29,528 nucleotides of DNA from CAZVRZ01 sp964629965. Its GTDB lineage: Bacteria > Chloroflexota > Anaerolineae > Anaerolineales > UBA4823. Below, piece by piece: positions 1 through 8,631 of this stretch (position 1 is its first letter; every line of letters begins with the position of its first letter). The translations under genes were made by a program, and so were the position numbers. The DNA is taken from positions 1 to 29,528 of the forward strand of contig CAZVRZ010000065.1 in the NCBI GenBank assembly GCA_964629965.1. Reading direction: 5' to 3'. Under the pieces are notes generated by a model. That model searched no databases and was not told where the DNA came from. It saw only the letters and a program-made list of their open reading frames with translations.

Positions 1-3000
1 TTGGAGAGCATCTTGCGGATGATCACTTCAAAGTGCTTGTCGTTGATGTTCTGGCCTTGCGAGCGATATACCTTCTGCACTTCGGAGAGTAGGTATGTGT
101 TGCATGTATGCCGTCCCTGGATGCGCAGGATGCGGTGCGGGTTCAGCGAGCCTTCGGTGACCGGCTGACCGGGTTCCACATGATCGCCATCACGCACCAG
201 TAAGCGGGCATTGCTAGGAATCTCATATTCGGCGGTCTGGCGCTCTTCGTAAGAGACGACAACCTTTGTTGAGCCACCTTCCGCGCTTTCTTCGATGCGG
301 ACACGCCCGGCATGCTGCGAGGCAATGGTAGCTGTTTCTAGATCGGCGATCACATCGCCAGCAGCGATCTCAGTGGCATCTTGCACGTGCACAGTCCAAC
401 CGGCAGGAATATCGTATTCTTCGCCGATCATTTCGCTGTGCTCGACGCGCACCATGCGCAGGTCGCTGTAGCGGTCGGATTGCATAACCTTGACAACTCC
501 GGCGATTTCCGAAACCACGGCCTCGCCTTTTGGCATGCGACGGGCTTCGAACAGTTCTTCCACGCGTGGCAGACCGGTGGTAATGTCCGTGCCAGCCGCT
601 ACACCGCCGGTGTGGAAGGTACGCAGGGTAAGCTGAGTGCCTGGCTCGCCGATCGACTGGGCGGCTACGATGCCGACTGCCGAACCCATGGCGACCTCTT
701 TACCGCGTCCCAGGTCCATGCCGTAGCAATGGGCGCAGATACCGTGAGGCAGCTCGCAGGTCAGCGGGGAGCGGACTTTCACTTTTTCTACCCCTGCGCT
801 GGTTATTTTCCGCACCAGCTCGTGATCGAACATATCATCGCGTTCGGCTAGCAGCTCGCCGGTATTTGTATCGTAGATGGGTTCAGCCACAAAACGACCG
901 AACAGGCGGGTGCCCATCGACTGGCCGGCGATATCATCGCTGCGCAAGATCTCCAGACCTTCGGTGGTGTGGCAGTCTTCTTCGTTGATGATAACATCTT
1001 GAGCGATATCTACTAGGCGGCGGGTAAGGTAGCCGGCGTCTGCCGTACGCAGGGCGGTATCGGCCAGGCCTTTGCGGGCGCCGTGGGTGGAAATGAAGTA
1101 TTCCAGGGCGGTCAGGCCTTCGCGGAAGTTGGATTGAATGGGCAGCGGGATGATGCGCCCGGATGGGTCAGCCATCAAGCCGCGCATGCCGGCCAACTGC
1201 GAGATCGGTCCGAAACCGCCTTTGGTGGCGCCGGAGTTTGCCATGGTTGCCAGGTTGCCGGTTGGATCCATAGACTTCCTGACGGCGCTGGCGACTTTGT
1301 TGGTCGTTTCTTGCCAGATCGAAATAGTGCGCTCGTTCTGTTCCTGCTCGGTCAGCAGACCGCGGCGGAAGTCGCGCATGACTGATTCGGCCTCCTGCTG
1401 CGATTGGGCGATGATGGCTTCTTTTTCGGGCGGAACAGTCACATCAGAAACGGCAATGCTGTATCCGGAGCGGGTAGCATACTGGAAACCGATATCTTTG
1501 ATGCGGTCAGCCACGTCAGGAGTCTGGCTTTCGCCAACAACCTCGTAAACCTCAGCGATCAAGTCTTTCAAACCGCCCTTGTCCAACGATGCGTTGACAA
1601 AACGAATTTCTTCTGGCAGACTCAGGTTGAAGAGCACGCGTCCTGCGGTGGTCTTGATCAGGCGTACTTCTGATTCGCTCAGGCGAGTTCCATCTTCGGC
1701 GTACCAAGTGCTGGTTAGCACCTGGATGTTTGTTTTGATTTCGATCTGCTTGAGCTGATATGCCAGATCCACCTCGAACAAATCTGCAAAAGAGCGCCCA
1801 TCGCCGCGGTGGGGATGGGTCTCATCGGGAGTTGTCAGGTAATATACACCAAGCACCATGTCTTTCGATGGGCTGATGATTGGTTCGCCATCGGCAGGCT
1901 TGAGCAGGTTCCTGGAGGAGAGCATCAGGTCGCGTGCTTCCTGAACGGCCTTCTGGGAAAGTGGCACGTGCACGGCCATTTGATCGCCATCGAAATCTGC
2001 GTTGAAGGCGGTGGTCACGAGCGGATGCAGTTGGATGGCGCTGCCTTCGATCAGGATTGGCTCGAAGGCCTGGATGCCCAGGCGGTGCAGGGTGGGGGCG
2101 CGGTTGAGCAGCACCGGGCGTTCTTTGATGACCTCTTCCAATACTTCCCAAACCTCGGGCCGGTTGCGCTCGATGAAACGCTTGGCGCCTTTCACGTTGG
2201 CGGCATAATTGTGCGAAACCAGGCGCGAGATGACGAAGGGGCGGAAAAGCTCCAGCGCCATGCCCTTGGGCAGGCCACACTGGTAAAGCTTGAGCTTGGG
2301 GCCGACCACGATCACCGAACGGCCCGAATAATCGACACGCTTACCCAGCAGGTTGCGGCGGAAGCGGCCTTTCTTGCCTTTTAGCAGATCGCTGAGCGAT
2401 TTAAGCTCGCGGCGACCGCGACGAGAGAGGGCCTTGCCGCGCTGCGCATTGTCGATCAGAGAGTCAACAGCCTCTTGCAGCATGCGTTTTTCGTTACGGA
2501 CGATCACATCGGGCGCACCCAATTCCAGCAAGCGCTTGAGACGGTTGTTGCGATTGATCACCCGGCGGTAGAGATCGTTCAGGTCGGAGGTAGCAAAACG
2601 CCCGCCATCCAACTGCACCATCGGGCGCAGATCGGGCGGGATCACGGGCAGAACGGTCAGGATCATCCACTCGGGGCGATTGCCGGAACGGCGGAAGGCT
2701 TCGACGACTTTCAGGCGTTTTGTAGCCTTCTTGCGCTTCTGTTTGCTCTTGGTGGTGCGCAGCTCGCGCCACAGCTCCTCGGAAAGCTTGTCCAGGTCGA
2801 GGCGCTTGAGGATATCATAAAAAGCCTCGGCGCCCATATCGGCGTGGAAGACCTGCCCCCAGCGGGATCGCAGTTCGCGATAGCGTGTCTCGCCCATAAA
2901 GGTTAATGGGCGCAGTTCCATCAATTCATTACGCATGCGGGTGTTCTCATCTCGCACCAGTAAGGATTGATCTTCCAGCTCATTGCGCAGCCCTTCCATC

Positions 3001-3875
3001 GTTACATCGGCCTCGGCACGCAGGCTGTCGATTTCCATGCTGATGTGTTCCAATTCGCGCTGTTTTTGATCCTTGAGGTCGCGCTCGATCTCATCCAGGC
3101 GATCTTTGGCGATGCGCTGCACCTTGCCAACATCCTGGGCGGTGATCGTTTGACCGGTTGACACAATGGCGTCATTGGTATCACTGAAAACGATATCGCT
3201 GCGGGCGACCTTGTTCATATTCTCTTGCAAGGTGCGTTCCAGCCGCTGCCCTTCCTGGAAGATGGGTTCCAGGCCGGTAGCAAGCTTATCCACGTAGCGT
3301 TGTTCCAGACTCGATTTGAGTTCTTCTTGTTCTGCCAGCTTACGATCGCGAGCTGCTTTGGTTTCGGCAATCTTCGTATTGATACGCGAACCTTGCTCGC
3401 GCTCGGTGCTGACGATTTTTTCTTCCAGGCGCTTGAGAGCTTTCTGGCGAGCATCATCATCCACAAAGGTAACCACATATTGGGCGAAATACAGAACCCG
3501 ATCCAGGTTGCGGCGTGAGATATCCAGCAGCAGGCCAAGGTAAGAGGGGATGCGGCGGGTATACCAAACATGGGCCACAGGGGCAGATAGCTCGATGTGT
3601 CCCATGCGCTCGCGACGCACGGATGAGCGCGTCACTTCAACGCCGCATTTGTCGCAGATGATCCCTTTATAACGGATGTTTTTGTATTTCCCGCAGTAAC
3701 ATTGCCAATCCCGGGTTGGGCCAAAGATGGCTTCGCAGAAAAGGCCATCCTTTTCGGGACGCAGGCGACGATAGTTAATAGTTTCCGGTTTGAGGACCTC
3801 GCCGTAAGACCAACTACGGATGATCTCGGGTGAAGCCAGACTGATGCGAAGTGCTTTTAACCCCTTCGTTTCCAC
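1..3875 (-). CDS. rpoC: DNA-directed RNA polymerase subunit beta' (3' end beyond the window)
   Basis: Largest subunit of RNA polymerase, carrying the catalytic Mg-binding loop. I translated the minus strand from a GTG at 3875-3873; 1291 codons are visible and the C-terminus lies off the left edge. The N-terminal zinc site is Cys59, Cys61, Cys74, Cys77. The active-site motif NADFDGDQM begins at Asn625 (Asp627, Asp629, Asp631). The second zinc site is Cys968, Cys1040, Cys1047, Cys1050. A long charged coiled-coil insertion occupies roughly residues 140-290, before the conserved switch/rudder region; large RpoC insertions here are known in Chloroflexi and Thermus. The GTG is favoured because AGGAGG lies 6 nt upstream and the protein starts at the usual LKALRISLASPE block. 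It has its own promoter just upstream. Unusually, a histidine kinase and not rpoB is the upstream neighbour. Confidence 0.97.
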   Translation of the reverse strand, partial: METKGLKALRISLASPEIIRSWSYGEVLKPETINYRRLRPEKDGLFCEAIFGPTRDWQCYCGKYKNIRYKGIICDKCGVEVTRSSVRRERMGHIELSAPVAHVWYTRRIPSYLGLLLDISRRNLDRVLYFAQYVVTFVDDDARQKALKRLEEKIVSTEREQGSRINTKIAETKAARDRKLAEQEELKSSLEQRYVDKLATGLEPIFQEGQRLERTLQENMNKVARSDIVFSDTNDAIVSTGQTITAQDVGKVQRIAKDRLDEIERDLKDQKQRELEHISMEIDSLRAEADVTMEGLRNELEDQSLLVRDENTRMRNELMELRPLTFMGETRYRELRSRWGQVFHADMGAEAFYDILKRLDLDKLSEELWRELRTTKSKQKRKKATKRLKVVEAFRRSGNRPEWMILTVLPVIPPDLRPMVQLDGGRFATSDLNDLYRRVINRNNRLKRLLELGAPDVIVRNEKRMLQEAVDSLIDNAQRGKALSRRGRRELKSLSDLLKGKKGRFRRNLLGKRVDYSGRSVIVVGPKLKLYQCGLPKGMALELFRPFVISRLVSHNYAANVKGAKRFIERNRPEVWEVLEEVIKERPVLLNRAPTLHRLGIQAFEPILIEGSAIQLHPLVTTAFNADFDGDQMAVHVPLSQKAVQEARDLMLSSRNLLKPADGEPIISPSKDMVLGVYYLTTPDETHPHRGDGRSFADLFEVDLAYQLKQIEIKTNIQVLTSTWYAEDGTRLSESEVRLIKTTAGRVLFNLSLPEEIRFVNASLDKGGLKDLIAEVYEVVGESQTPDVADRIKDIGFQYATRSGYSIAVSDVTVPPEKEAIIAQSQQEAESVMRDFRRGLLTEQEQNERTISIWQETTNKVASAVRKSMDPTGNLATMANSGATKGGFGPISQLAGMRGLMADPSGRIIPLPIQSNFREGLTALEYFISTHGARKGLADTALRTADAGYLTRRLVDIAQDVIINEEDCHTTEGLEILRSDDIAGQSMGTRLFGRFVAEPIYDTNTGELLAERDDMFDHELVRKITSAGVEKVKVRSPLTCELPHGICAHCYGMDLGRGKEVAMGSAVGIVAAQSIGEPGTQLTLRTFHTGGVAAGTDITTGLPRVEELFEARRMPKGEAVVSEIAGVVKVMQSDRYSDLRMVRVEHSEMIGEEYDIPAGWTVHVQDATEIAAGDVIADLETATIASQHAGRVRIEESAEGGSTKVVVSYEERQTAEYEIPSNARLLVRDGDHVEPGQPVTEGSLNPHRILRIQGRHTCNTYLLSEVQKVYRSQGQNINDKHFEVIIRKMLS

Positions 3876-3881
3876 GGACTG

Positions 3882-3887
3882 CCTCCT
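3882..3887 (-). promoter_or_regulatory. Shine-Dalgarno site of rpoC
   Basis: A perfect AGGAGG on the minus strand, 6 nt before the GTG at 3875. It decides the non-ATG start of rpoC. Confidence 0.85.
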
Positions 3888-3989
3888 GAATAAAAGCGAT
3901 AAACGAACAAAAGCTAGCGCTTGAGATGAATGCAATCCCAAGCGCTGGGCAAGCGCGACGTTATAATTTTGGTGCTAGCATGTCTTATA

Positions 3990-4018
3990 ATTATATCGAA
4001 TTGCTCAACGAGAGTCAA
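3990..4018 (-). promoter_or_regulatory. sigma-70-type promoter of rpoC
   Basis: On the minus strand, TTGACT at 4018-4013 is followed by exactly 17 nt and then a perfect TATAAT at 3995-3990. It lies wholly in the 170-bp gap between the kinase stop (4046) and the rpoC start (3875). Transcription would begin near 3982, giving a leader of about 107 nt. The leader holds only a weak GC hairpin around 3937-3949, and I recognise no riboswitch in it. I see no intrinsic terminator for the upstream kinase, so read-through may add to rpoC expression. Confidence 0.75.
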
Positions 4019-4045
4019 GAACGAATCTTGGCTTTAAGCAAACAT

Positions 4046-7000
4046 TTATCTTTCCTGCTTGCTTTGTTGGAGAGGTATTTCCAGGAAAAAGGTGCTGCCC
4101 TTGCCTAACTGGCTCTCGAGCCACACCCGACCGCCATGCCGCTCGGCGATTGATTTTACGATTGCCAGTCCCAGGCCGCTGCCTTGCTGTTTGCGTGCAT
4201 CGCGATGCGCTCCGCGGTAGAATTTTTCAAACAGACGCTGCTGGTCCACCGGGGATATGCCAATGCCCGTATCGCTCACCTGGAACAGAACGGTTTTTGC
4301 GAATATCTGCACGCTGCTGGTGACTTTACCGCCTGGTTCAGTATATTTGATGGCGTTTTCTGTCAGGTTGTGTATGGCTTGCTGGAGCAAGGCCTGGTCG
4401 GCTTCGATCAACGGCAGGTAATCGGGCAAGTTTGCGCTGAACTGGATCTGCTTCTGAGCGGCGTGCAGCTGCATGGCGCTGTTGACCCGTTCGAGAATGT
4501 CTTGCAAGGGGACCACTTCTAGTTGCAAATCAACACCGGCTTCGATGCGGCCCAAGTCTAGCAGGTTGTTCACTAATCGAGACATGGTCTCGACACCGGA
4601 CAAGATTTTGCGCACATAGTTGGTCTGCTGTTCATTCAACTGCCCAACCATCTCGAGCATGGTGGTATATCCGCGCATCAGGGTGAGAGGCGAGCGCAGA
4701 TCATGGCTGACGGTAGCAACAAATTCGGACTTGAGCGCATCCACTTCTTTGAAGTGGGTAATGTCACGCATGACACATACCTGCCCAACGCTTCGGCCTC
4801 CTGCCATAACTGCCGAGGCTGTCGCTAGGTAAATGCGCCCATCGCTGGCGGTGATTTCGGCAGTGTATTTCAAATCTGACCGTTCAGCGGTTCCAACTCC
4901 GCCTGTTCCTGCCTCCGCTGAATGAGCCTTGCCGGATTCGCGCAGTAGTTTTAGCAGTTCGGGGTGTTGGATGGTGGCTCGGGTGGTATCCTGGGCAGTT
5001 GTCTGATCGATGAGTGCGGAGGGTACCGCTAGGGCGGAGGGTACCGCTGCATGGGATGTGGCTGCTTCTGCGTTCGATATGGCTGCATCCGAAAAAACAC
5101 CGCCACCGTATTCCCCTCCACTGCTTAATTCCAATACCTGCCAGGCAGCCGGGTTTGCCACCAACAGGTGCTGCTGGTGATCGGTTACCAGCACTGGATC
5201 CGGTGTAGATGCCAGGATGCTTGCCAGACGCTGCCGGCCGATTTCGGCAGTCATAAACAAGCGCGCATTCGCGGCAGCCAGGGCGGCTTGCCCGGCGAGG
5301 GTAGTGACAAAACGCACCTGTTCTTCTGTAAATTGATGAGGCTTATCAAAGGCCAACCACAGAGCGCCATAGAACATATTCTCATGCCGCAGCGGCAGCG
5401 CCAATACGGCTTCGATGGACTGCGCTGGGTACAGCGCTTGCGGGTTCGCAGGAGTAGATTTAGAAAAGGATGAGATCCAGCGGGTGCGGGTGGGGCTGGA
5501 AAGGATCACTGCGCCGTTCTGATCCTGCTGGCGAGCAAGAGCAATCACTTGCTCGTCTAACTGCCCGCATTCCTCATTCCGAGGCCCAAGGCCAAACTGC
5601 GCCTGGGTTTTGCTTTGAAAAAATGCTTCGCTGATTGGAACGACTGCTTCGGTCAATACAACGCGGGCCGAACTGGCGCCTGTGCTGAGGGCGGCTTCAA
5701 GAACTGGCAGTACGGCTTCTTCCATTTCCAGGCTGCCTGCTACACCCCGGCTGACGGTTAACAAACGGTTGAGTTCCTCGATGCGATCCTTGAGACTGAT
5801 GCGCATCTGCTCGAAGGTGTGGCGTAATTGGCCTACTTCGTCATCTCCCGTCGCCTTCAGTGGGTGATCCAATTGGCCGTTGGAGATACGCTTGGCTTCG
5901 AAGGCCAGGTTGTTAAGGGAACGAGTGATCCAACGTAAGCCGAATGTGAGCAGGCCTCCCGCGATCAAGAATAATAGAACGATGGTGATCAGCATGGGAG
6001 AAGCAATGTCTAGAGCTAACTGTTGTACCTGGTTGGCGGGTACCGAGAAAACGATGATCCAGGGGTGGCCTACTGCAGGCTGATAGTGGAAAAGGTGACG
6101 GGTGCCGTCCGGGCCGGTATCCTCATAATAGCCGCCGGTTTGTGGATCTAAATTCGCAGTAGAAGCGATCTCTTTTGGCAGCGAAAAGTGTTGAGAAATT
6201 AAAGCTGTTGTACCCAAAGCGGTGTTTTGTTCTGCGGTCGATTCACCAACTGCAGGGGTTTCCGCACTGATGATGTTTGCATTCAGCGCAGCAGATTGTG
6301 AATGGTACAGAATGTTCCCCATGTCATCTACCAACATTCCATACCCCTGGATATCTTCAAGACTGTCCAGGCTGGTAAGTAGTGGGCGGATCATAGGATT
6401 TTCTGCGATCCTGGTCTTGCCGATCAGCACGCCTGTTGTACCCGCTTCCGTGTTTCCTGCCATGGCGTTCTGGTCGATCGCAGCTACGAAGGATATAACG
6501 GCGCTTTCTCCAGAAGTAGCCGGGGGAATTGCATAAGTCAGGATGGGTACACCCGCCTTGATCAGATCAAAGCCAATGAGTTCCTCTTGCGGTGGGCCGG
6601 AATTCAAATAATTATTCTCTGGGTAGGCTGCGATGGTGTTTTTGTTCCAGTCAACCAGGTAAAGTTGGTGGAAATAGGGAACCAGGTCACGCATTTGATG
6701 CAAATGTTCGCTCTGCTCGGCGGGTGATCCATGGAACCATTGCTCATCCTGGGCGGATTTCTGCATGATGTTTTGGCCGGTCTCCAGGAAGAATGGCACG
6801 GTTTCGGCAGCTAACCTGGCAGAGCTAGCCAGCCGGCTTTTGATCATTTCCTTGGCTGCATTCCCAGCCACGATCCAATCGCCAACGATCAAGGCTGCTA
6901 CCAATAGAAGTCCCAATGGGGCCAGGCTGTATAGGAAACGCAAAGGCAAGCTGCGCTGCATGGGAGAAGCCTGCCATGGGTCTCGGTTGCCCCAGTGTAG

Positions 7001-7699
7001 GGGCATGGCATAGCGCATCAGCGTAGCTGCTGCTCCCGCGATCAAAAGCTCGCCACAGATTGCCAAGGTAAAGCCCCCCACATGAGTTAGAGCATAATCC
7101 AGACGATTGGCAATGGTGCCGGTTGAAGAAAACCAGCGGGTTAGGATGAAGAGCAGGGGGTAACAACAGGCTAGTGCTAGCGTGGCGAACAGTGGAATTC
7201 TTAATAAATTAAACTCAATGGAGCGATACCGCTGCTGGAATGCTGCATGAGCCAACATGGCTAGCAGGACGAATTCTAACGGGGTGAAGTAGTTGTGGGT
7301 GTCGAAATAGCCGATGACCAGGCCGGAAACGAGAGCCACCACAACGGTTTGCAGCGTTCCGGTTGCGCCGGCGGCCAGGATGGCTGGCACGACTGCAAAA
7401 AGCACCAGGGCAGGGCCCGTTGGGTCAAGGGGCACACCCGCAGGCGGCAGCGCGTCTCCAGCCGGCAGGCGTATGGCAACGAACAGGCTAGTGATAGGCG
7501 CCAAAAATAGCAAAAAAGCGAAAGCGATCCAGCGGAAGGTTGGCGAAGATGCCCGCGTGCGCTGGCGATCCGCGATTGCTAGCCGCCAGATCAACAGGCT
7601 TATTAAAATAGCCAGTGCTGCCCAACTGATCCAGCCGGTCAGTTCTGAGAAGGGAGTAAAGTATGAAGCGTTGTCGAGCAGAGAGATTTCAATATCCAT
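4046..7699 (-). CDS. large membrane sensor histidine kinase (sensor-HAMP-GAF-PAS-HisKA-HATPase)
   Basis: A hybrid-free sensor kinase of about 1217 residues. Residues 20-290 hold about eight hydrophobic segments (a MASE-like integral-membrane module). A probable extracytoplasmic Cache-like sensor follows at about 290-560, then a TM segment at about 565-588, HAMP (590-640), GAF (640-815) and PAS (about 818-980). The HisKA motif VSHDLRSPLT carries the phospho-acceptor His999. The ATPase shows an N-box (NLTENAIKY, near 1115), DTGIGI and GSGLGLAIV. A TTG at 7717 would add six residues, but it lies about 7 nt from the predicted transcription start, so I prefer the ATG at 7699. No response regulator lies in the window, so its partner and signal are unknown. 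Repeat elements are inserted in frame in the GAF domain (residues 754-759) and in the PAS region (884-895). Confidence 0.93.
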   Translation of the reverse strand: MDIEISLLDNASYFTPFSELTGWISWAALAILISLLIWRLAIADRQRTRASSPTFRWIAFAFLLFLAPITSLFVAIRLPAGDALPPAGVPLDPTGPALVLFAVVPAILAAGATGTLQTVVVALVSGLVIGYFDTHNYFTPLEFVLLAMLAHAAFQQRYRSIEFNLLRIPLFATLALACCYPLLFILTRWFSSTGTIANRLDYALTHVGGFTLAICGELLIAGAAATLMRYAMPLHWGNRDPWQASPMQRSLPLRFLYSLAPLGLLLVAALIVGDWIVAGNAAKEMIKSRLASSARLAAETVPFFLETGQNIMQKSAQDEQWFHGSPAEQSEHLHQMRDLVPYFHQLYLVDWNKNTIAAYPENNYLNSGPPQEELIGFDLIKAGVPILTYAIPPATSGESAVISFVAAIDQNAMAGNTEAGTTGVLIGKTRIAENPMIRPLLTSLDSLEDIQGYGMLVDDMGNILYHSQSAALNANIISAETPAVGESTAEQNTALGTTALISQHFSLPKEIASTANLDPQTGGYYEDTGPDGTRHLFHYQPAVGHPWIIVFSVPANQVQQLALDIASPMLITIVLLFLIAGGLLTFGLRWITRSLNNLAFEAKRISNGQLDHPLKATGDDEVGQLRHTFEQMRISLKDRIEELNRLLTVSRGVAGSLEMEEAVLPVLEAALSTGASSARVVLTEAVVPISEAFFQSKTQAQFGLGPRNEECGQLDEQVIALARQQDQNGAVILSSPTRTRWISSFSKSTPANPQALYPAQSIEAVLALPLRHENMFYGALWLAFDKPHQFTEEQVRFVTTLAGQAALAAANARLFMTAEIGRQRLASILASTPDPVLVTDHQQHLLVANPAAWQVLELSSGGEYGGGVFSDAAISNAEAATSHAAVPSALAVPSALIDQTTAQDTTRATIQHPELLKLLRESGKAHSAEAGTGGVGTAERSDLKYTAEITASDGRIYLATASAVMAGGRSVGQVCVMRDITHFKEVDALKSEFVATVSHDLRSPLTLMRGYTTMLEMVGQLNEQQTNYVRKILSGVETMSRLVNNLLDLGRIEAGVDLQLEVVPLQDILERVNSAMQLHAAQKQIQFSANLPDYLPLIEADQALLQQAIHNLTENAIKYTEPGGKVTSSVQIFAKTVLFQVSDTGIGISPVDQQRLFEKFYRGAHRDARKQQGSGLGLAIVKSIAERHGGRVWLESQLGKGSTFFLEIPLQQSKQER
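5016..5047 (-). repeat. tandem pair of palindromic mini-elements (family B variant) inside the kinase
   Basis: GCGGAGGGTACCGC occurs at 5016-5029 and again at 5034-5047, an exact 18-bp period. The stem is GCGG/CCGC. It is in frame and encodes AVPSAL twice, within a low-complexity Ala/Ser/Thr segment of the PAS region. Confidence 0.8.
5422..5437 (-). repeat. palindromic mini-element, family B, inside the kinase GAF domain
   Basis: GCGCTGGGTACAGCGC is a perfect 6-bp stem (GCGCTG/CAGCGC) around a GGTA tetraloop. It is in frame and encodes part of QALYPAQS in the GAF domain. Confidence 0.8.
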
Positions 7700-7730
7700 T
7701 GCTATGGTTTGTTGCAAGAGCTATGCCAGC

Positions 7731-7739
7731 ATTATAGCA
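7731..7739 (-). promoter_or_regulatory. extended -10 promoter of the histidine kinase
   Basis: On the minus strand TGCTATAAT (TGn plus a perfect -10 hexamer) lies just upstream of the kinase and just past the stop of the preceding acyltransferase gene (7744). The -35 region is poor (TTAGAG with a 16-nt spacer), as is common for extended -10 promoters. The predicted start near 7724 gives the ATG at 7699 a leader of about 25 nt. Confidence 0.55.
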
Positions 7740-7743
7740 TGTT

Positions 7744-8631
7744 TCAGATAAACTCTAATGTGGTTTGGGTTGCTTTTGAGAGATCTGCATAAACGCCGCG
7801 CCTGTTCTCGGGTAGCATTTTTGCCAATTCATATAAAGCCTCATCCGTCATCAGGCGCAGCAGCTCGCGGCCGGGTCGTGAGTTGAGTACAACTCCTGAG
7901 GCGATGGCAGGAAAGGCTGTGCCTGATGTCTCTGCGGTAGCAGGTGCGGTAGCAGGTACAGTAGCAGGTGCAGTAGCAGGTGCAGATGGGTTACGTAAGC
8001 GGAAAGGCCGGCCAAAACGGATCTGGACGCCTGGCCCATGCCAGCGATGTGAGTACCGGATGGTTGGAAACCCCGGGGTGCCCTCGATAGCGACCGGAAT
8101 AATGGGCGCTCCGGAACGGGTTGCCAGGTAAGCCACGCCTTCTTTGCCGCGCTGCAATGCCGTGTGGCGAGTAGCTTCAGGCGCTACCAGGATCATTTCG
8201 TTTGCTCTAAGCACATCCAATGCCATTTGCAAGGCTCGGCGGTCCACCTCTTCGCGCCGTACCGGGATGACGCCCCACATTCGCGGAAAGAGCCCGATCA
8301 CGGGGTAATCGTAAACTTCGATCTTAGCCAATGGAACGATGTGTCGTGGAACGACATGCAATACTGCCAGTGAGTCGATGAATGCAATGTGGTTGATCAT
8401 CAATATGCCAGGCCCTTCGGCCGGCAGGTTTTCTAATCCTTCGACGCGATCAATACGAGCGAGTAGATTAAAGCCAATCGCTCGGATCAGAAAACGTAGA
8501 AAACGACGCTGACGCTCCCAATCCTGATGGTTATATTGGCGGGTAGGGTTGTTATGTCCAGCCTGTTCTTGTTGCCTGGTCGATGAGCCGTACTTAACTC
8601 CGTGTTCTTTATCGAAGCGATGTTCTTTCAC
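7744..8631 (-). CDS. PlsC-family 1-acyl-glycerol-3-phosphate acyltransferase (second of a tandem pair)
   Basis: Membrane-associated acyltransferase expected to acylate a lysophosphatidic acid-type acceptor in phospholipid synthesis. The block I motif NHxxxxD is present (His81, Asp86). The block III motif, usually FPEGTRS, is APEATRHT here (Glu152, Arg155), so the Gly is replaced. Block IV is seen as APIIPVAI. The start is GTG at 8631, overlapping the upstream gene's TGA as GTGA, with a GGAGA about 10 nt upstream. The first 40 residues and residues 216-255 are not family-like. They hold a 12-bp tandem repeat (PATA/PATV units) and palindromic mini-elements. Substrate cannot be told from sequence. 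Confidence 0.88.
   Translation of the reverse strand: MKEHRFDKEHGVKYGSSTRQQEQAGHNNPTRQYNHQDWERQRRFLRFLIRAIGFNLLARIDRVEGLENLPAEGPGILMINHIAFIDSLAVLHVVPRHIVPLAKIEVYDYPVIGLFPRMWGVIPVRREEVDRRALQMALDVLRANEMILVAPEATRHTALQRGKEGVAYLATRSGAPIIPVAIEGTPGFPTIRYSHRWHGPGVQIRFGRPFRLRNPSAPATAPATVPATAPATAETSGTAFPAIASGVVLNSRPGRELLRLMTDEALYELAKMLPENRRGVYADLSKATQTTLEFI
7880..7895 (-). repeat. palindromic mini-element, family B (GAGTTG stem), in the acyltransferase
   Basis: GAGTTGAGTACAACTC is a perfect 6-bp stem with an AGTA loop. It is identical to the two copies at 20735-20768 but is read here in another frame (VVLNSR instead of ELYSTR). Confidence 0.8.
7936..7983 (-). repeat. 12-bp tandem repeat, four units, in the acyltransferase
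   Basis: Four units close to GGTAGCAGGTGC, differing only by A/G changes. They encode PAT(A/V) four times near residues 219-234, directly before a family B element. It is a coding minisatellite. Confidence 0.85.
8585..8600 (-). repeat. decayed family B element at the acyltransferase N-terminus
   Basis: GAGCCGTACTTAACTC matches the reverse complement of GAGTTGAGTACAACTC at 13 of 16 positions. It lies in frame in the poorly conserved N-terminal tail (VKYGSS). It is one of the few copies in the opposite orientation. Confidence 0.45.

Noticed and set aside
381..851. Open frames on the plus strand opposite rpoC (for example 381-851 and 1809-2384)
   Set aside because: They are antisense shadows. 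The minus-strand frame gives unmistakable RpoC with both zinc sites and the NADFDGDQM motif.
3962..3967. Plus-strand TATAAT as a promoter for a gene starting near 3926-3981
   Set aside because: No -35 lies at 16-18 nt and the small plus-strand frame there has no recognisable product; the minus-strand promoter explains the AT-rich block.
7700..7717. TTG start at 7717 for the histidine kinase
   Set aside because: It lies about 7 nt from the predicted transcription start and lacks a Shine-Dalgarno; the ATG at 7699 is more plausible.
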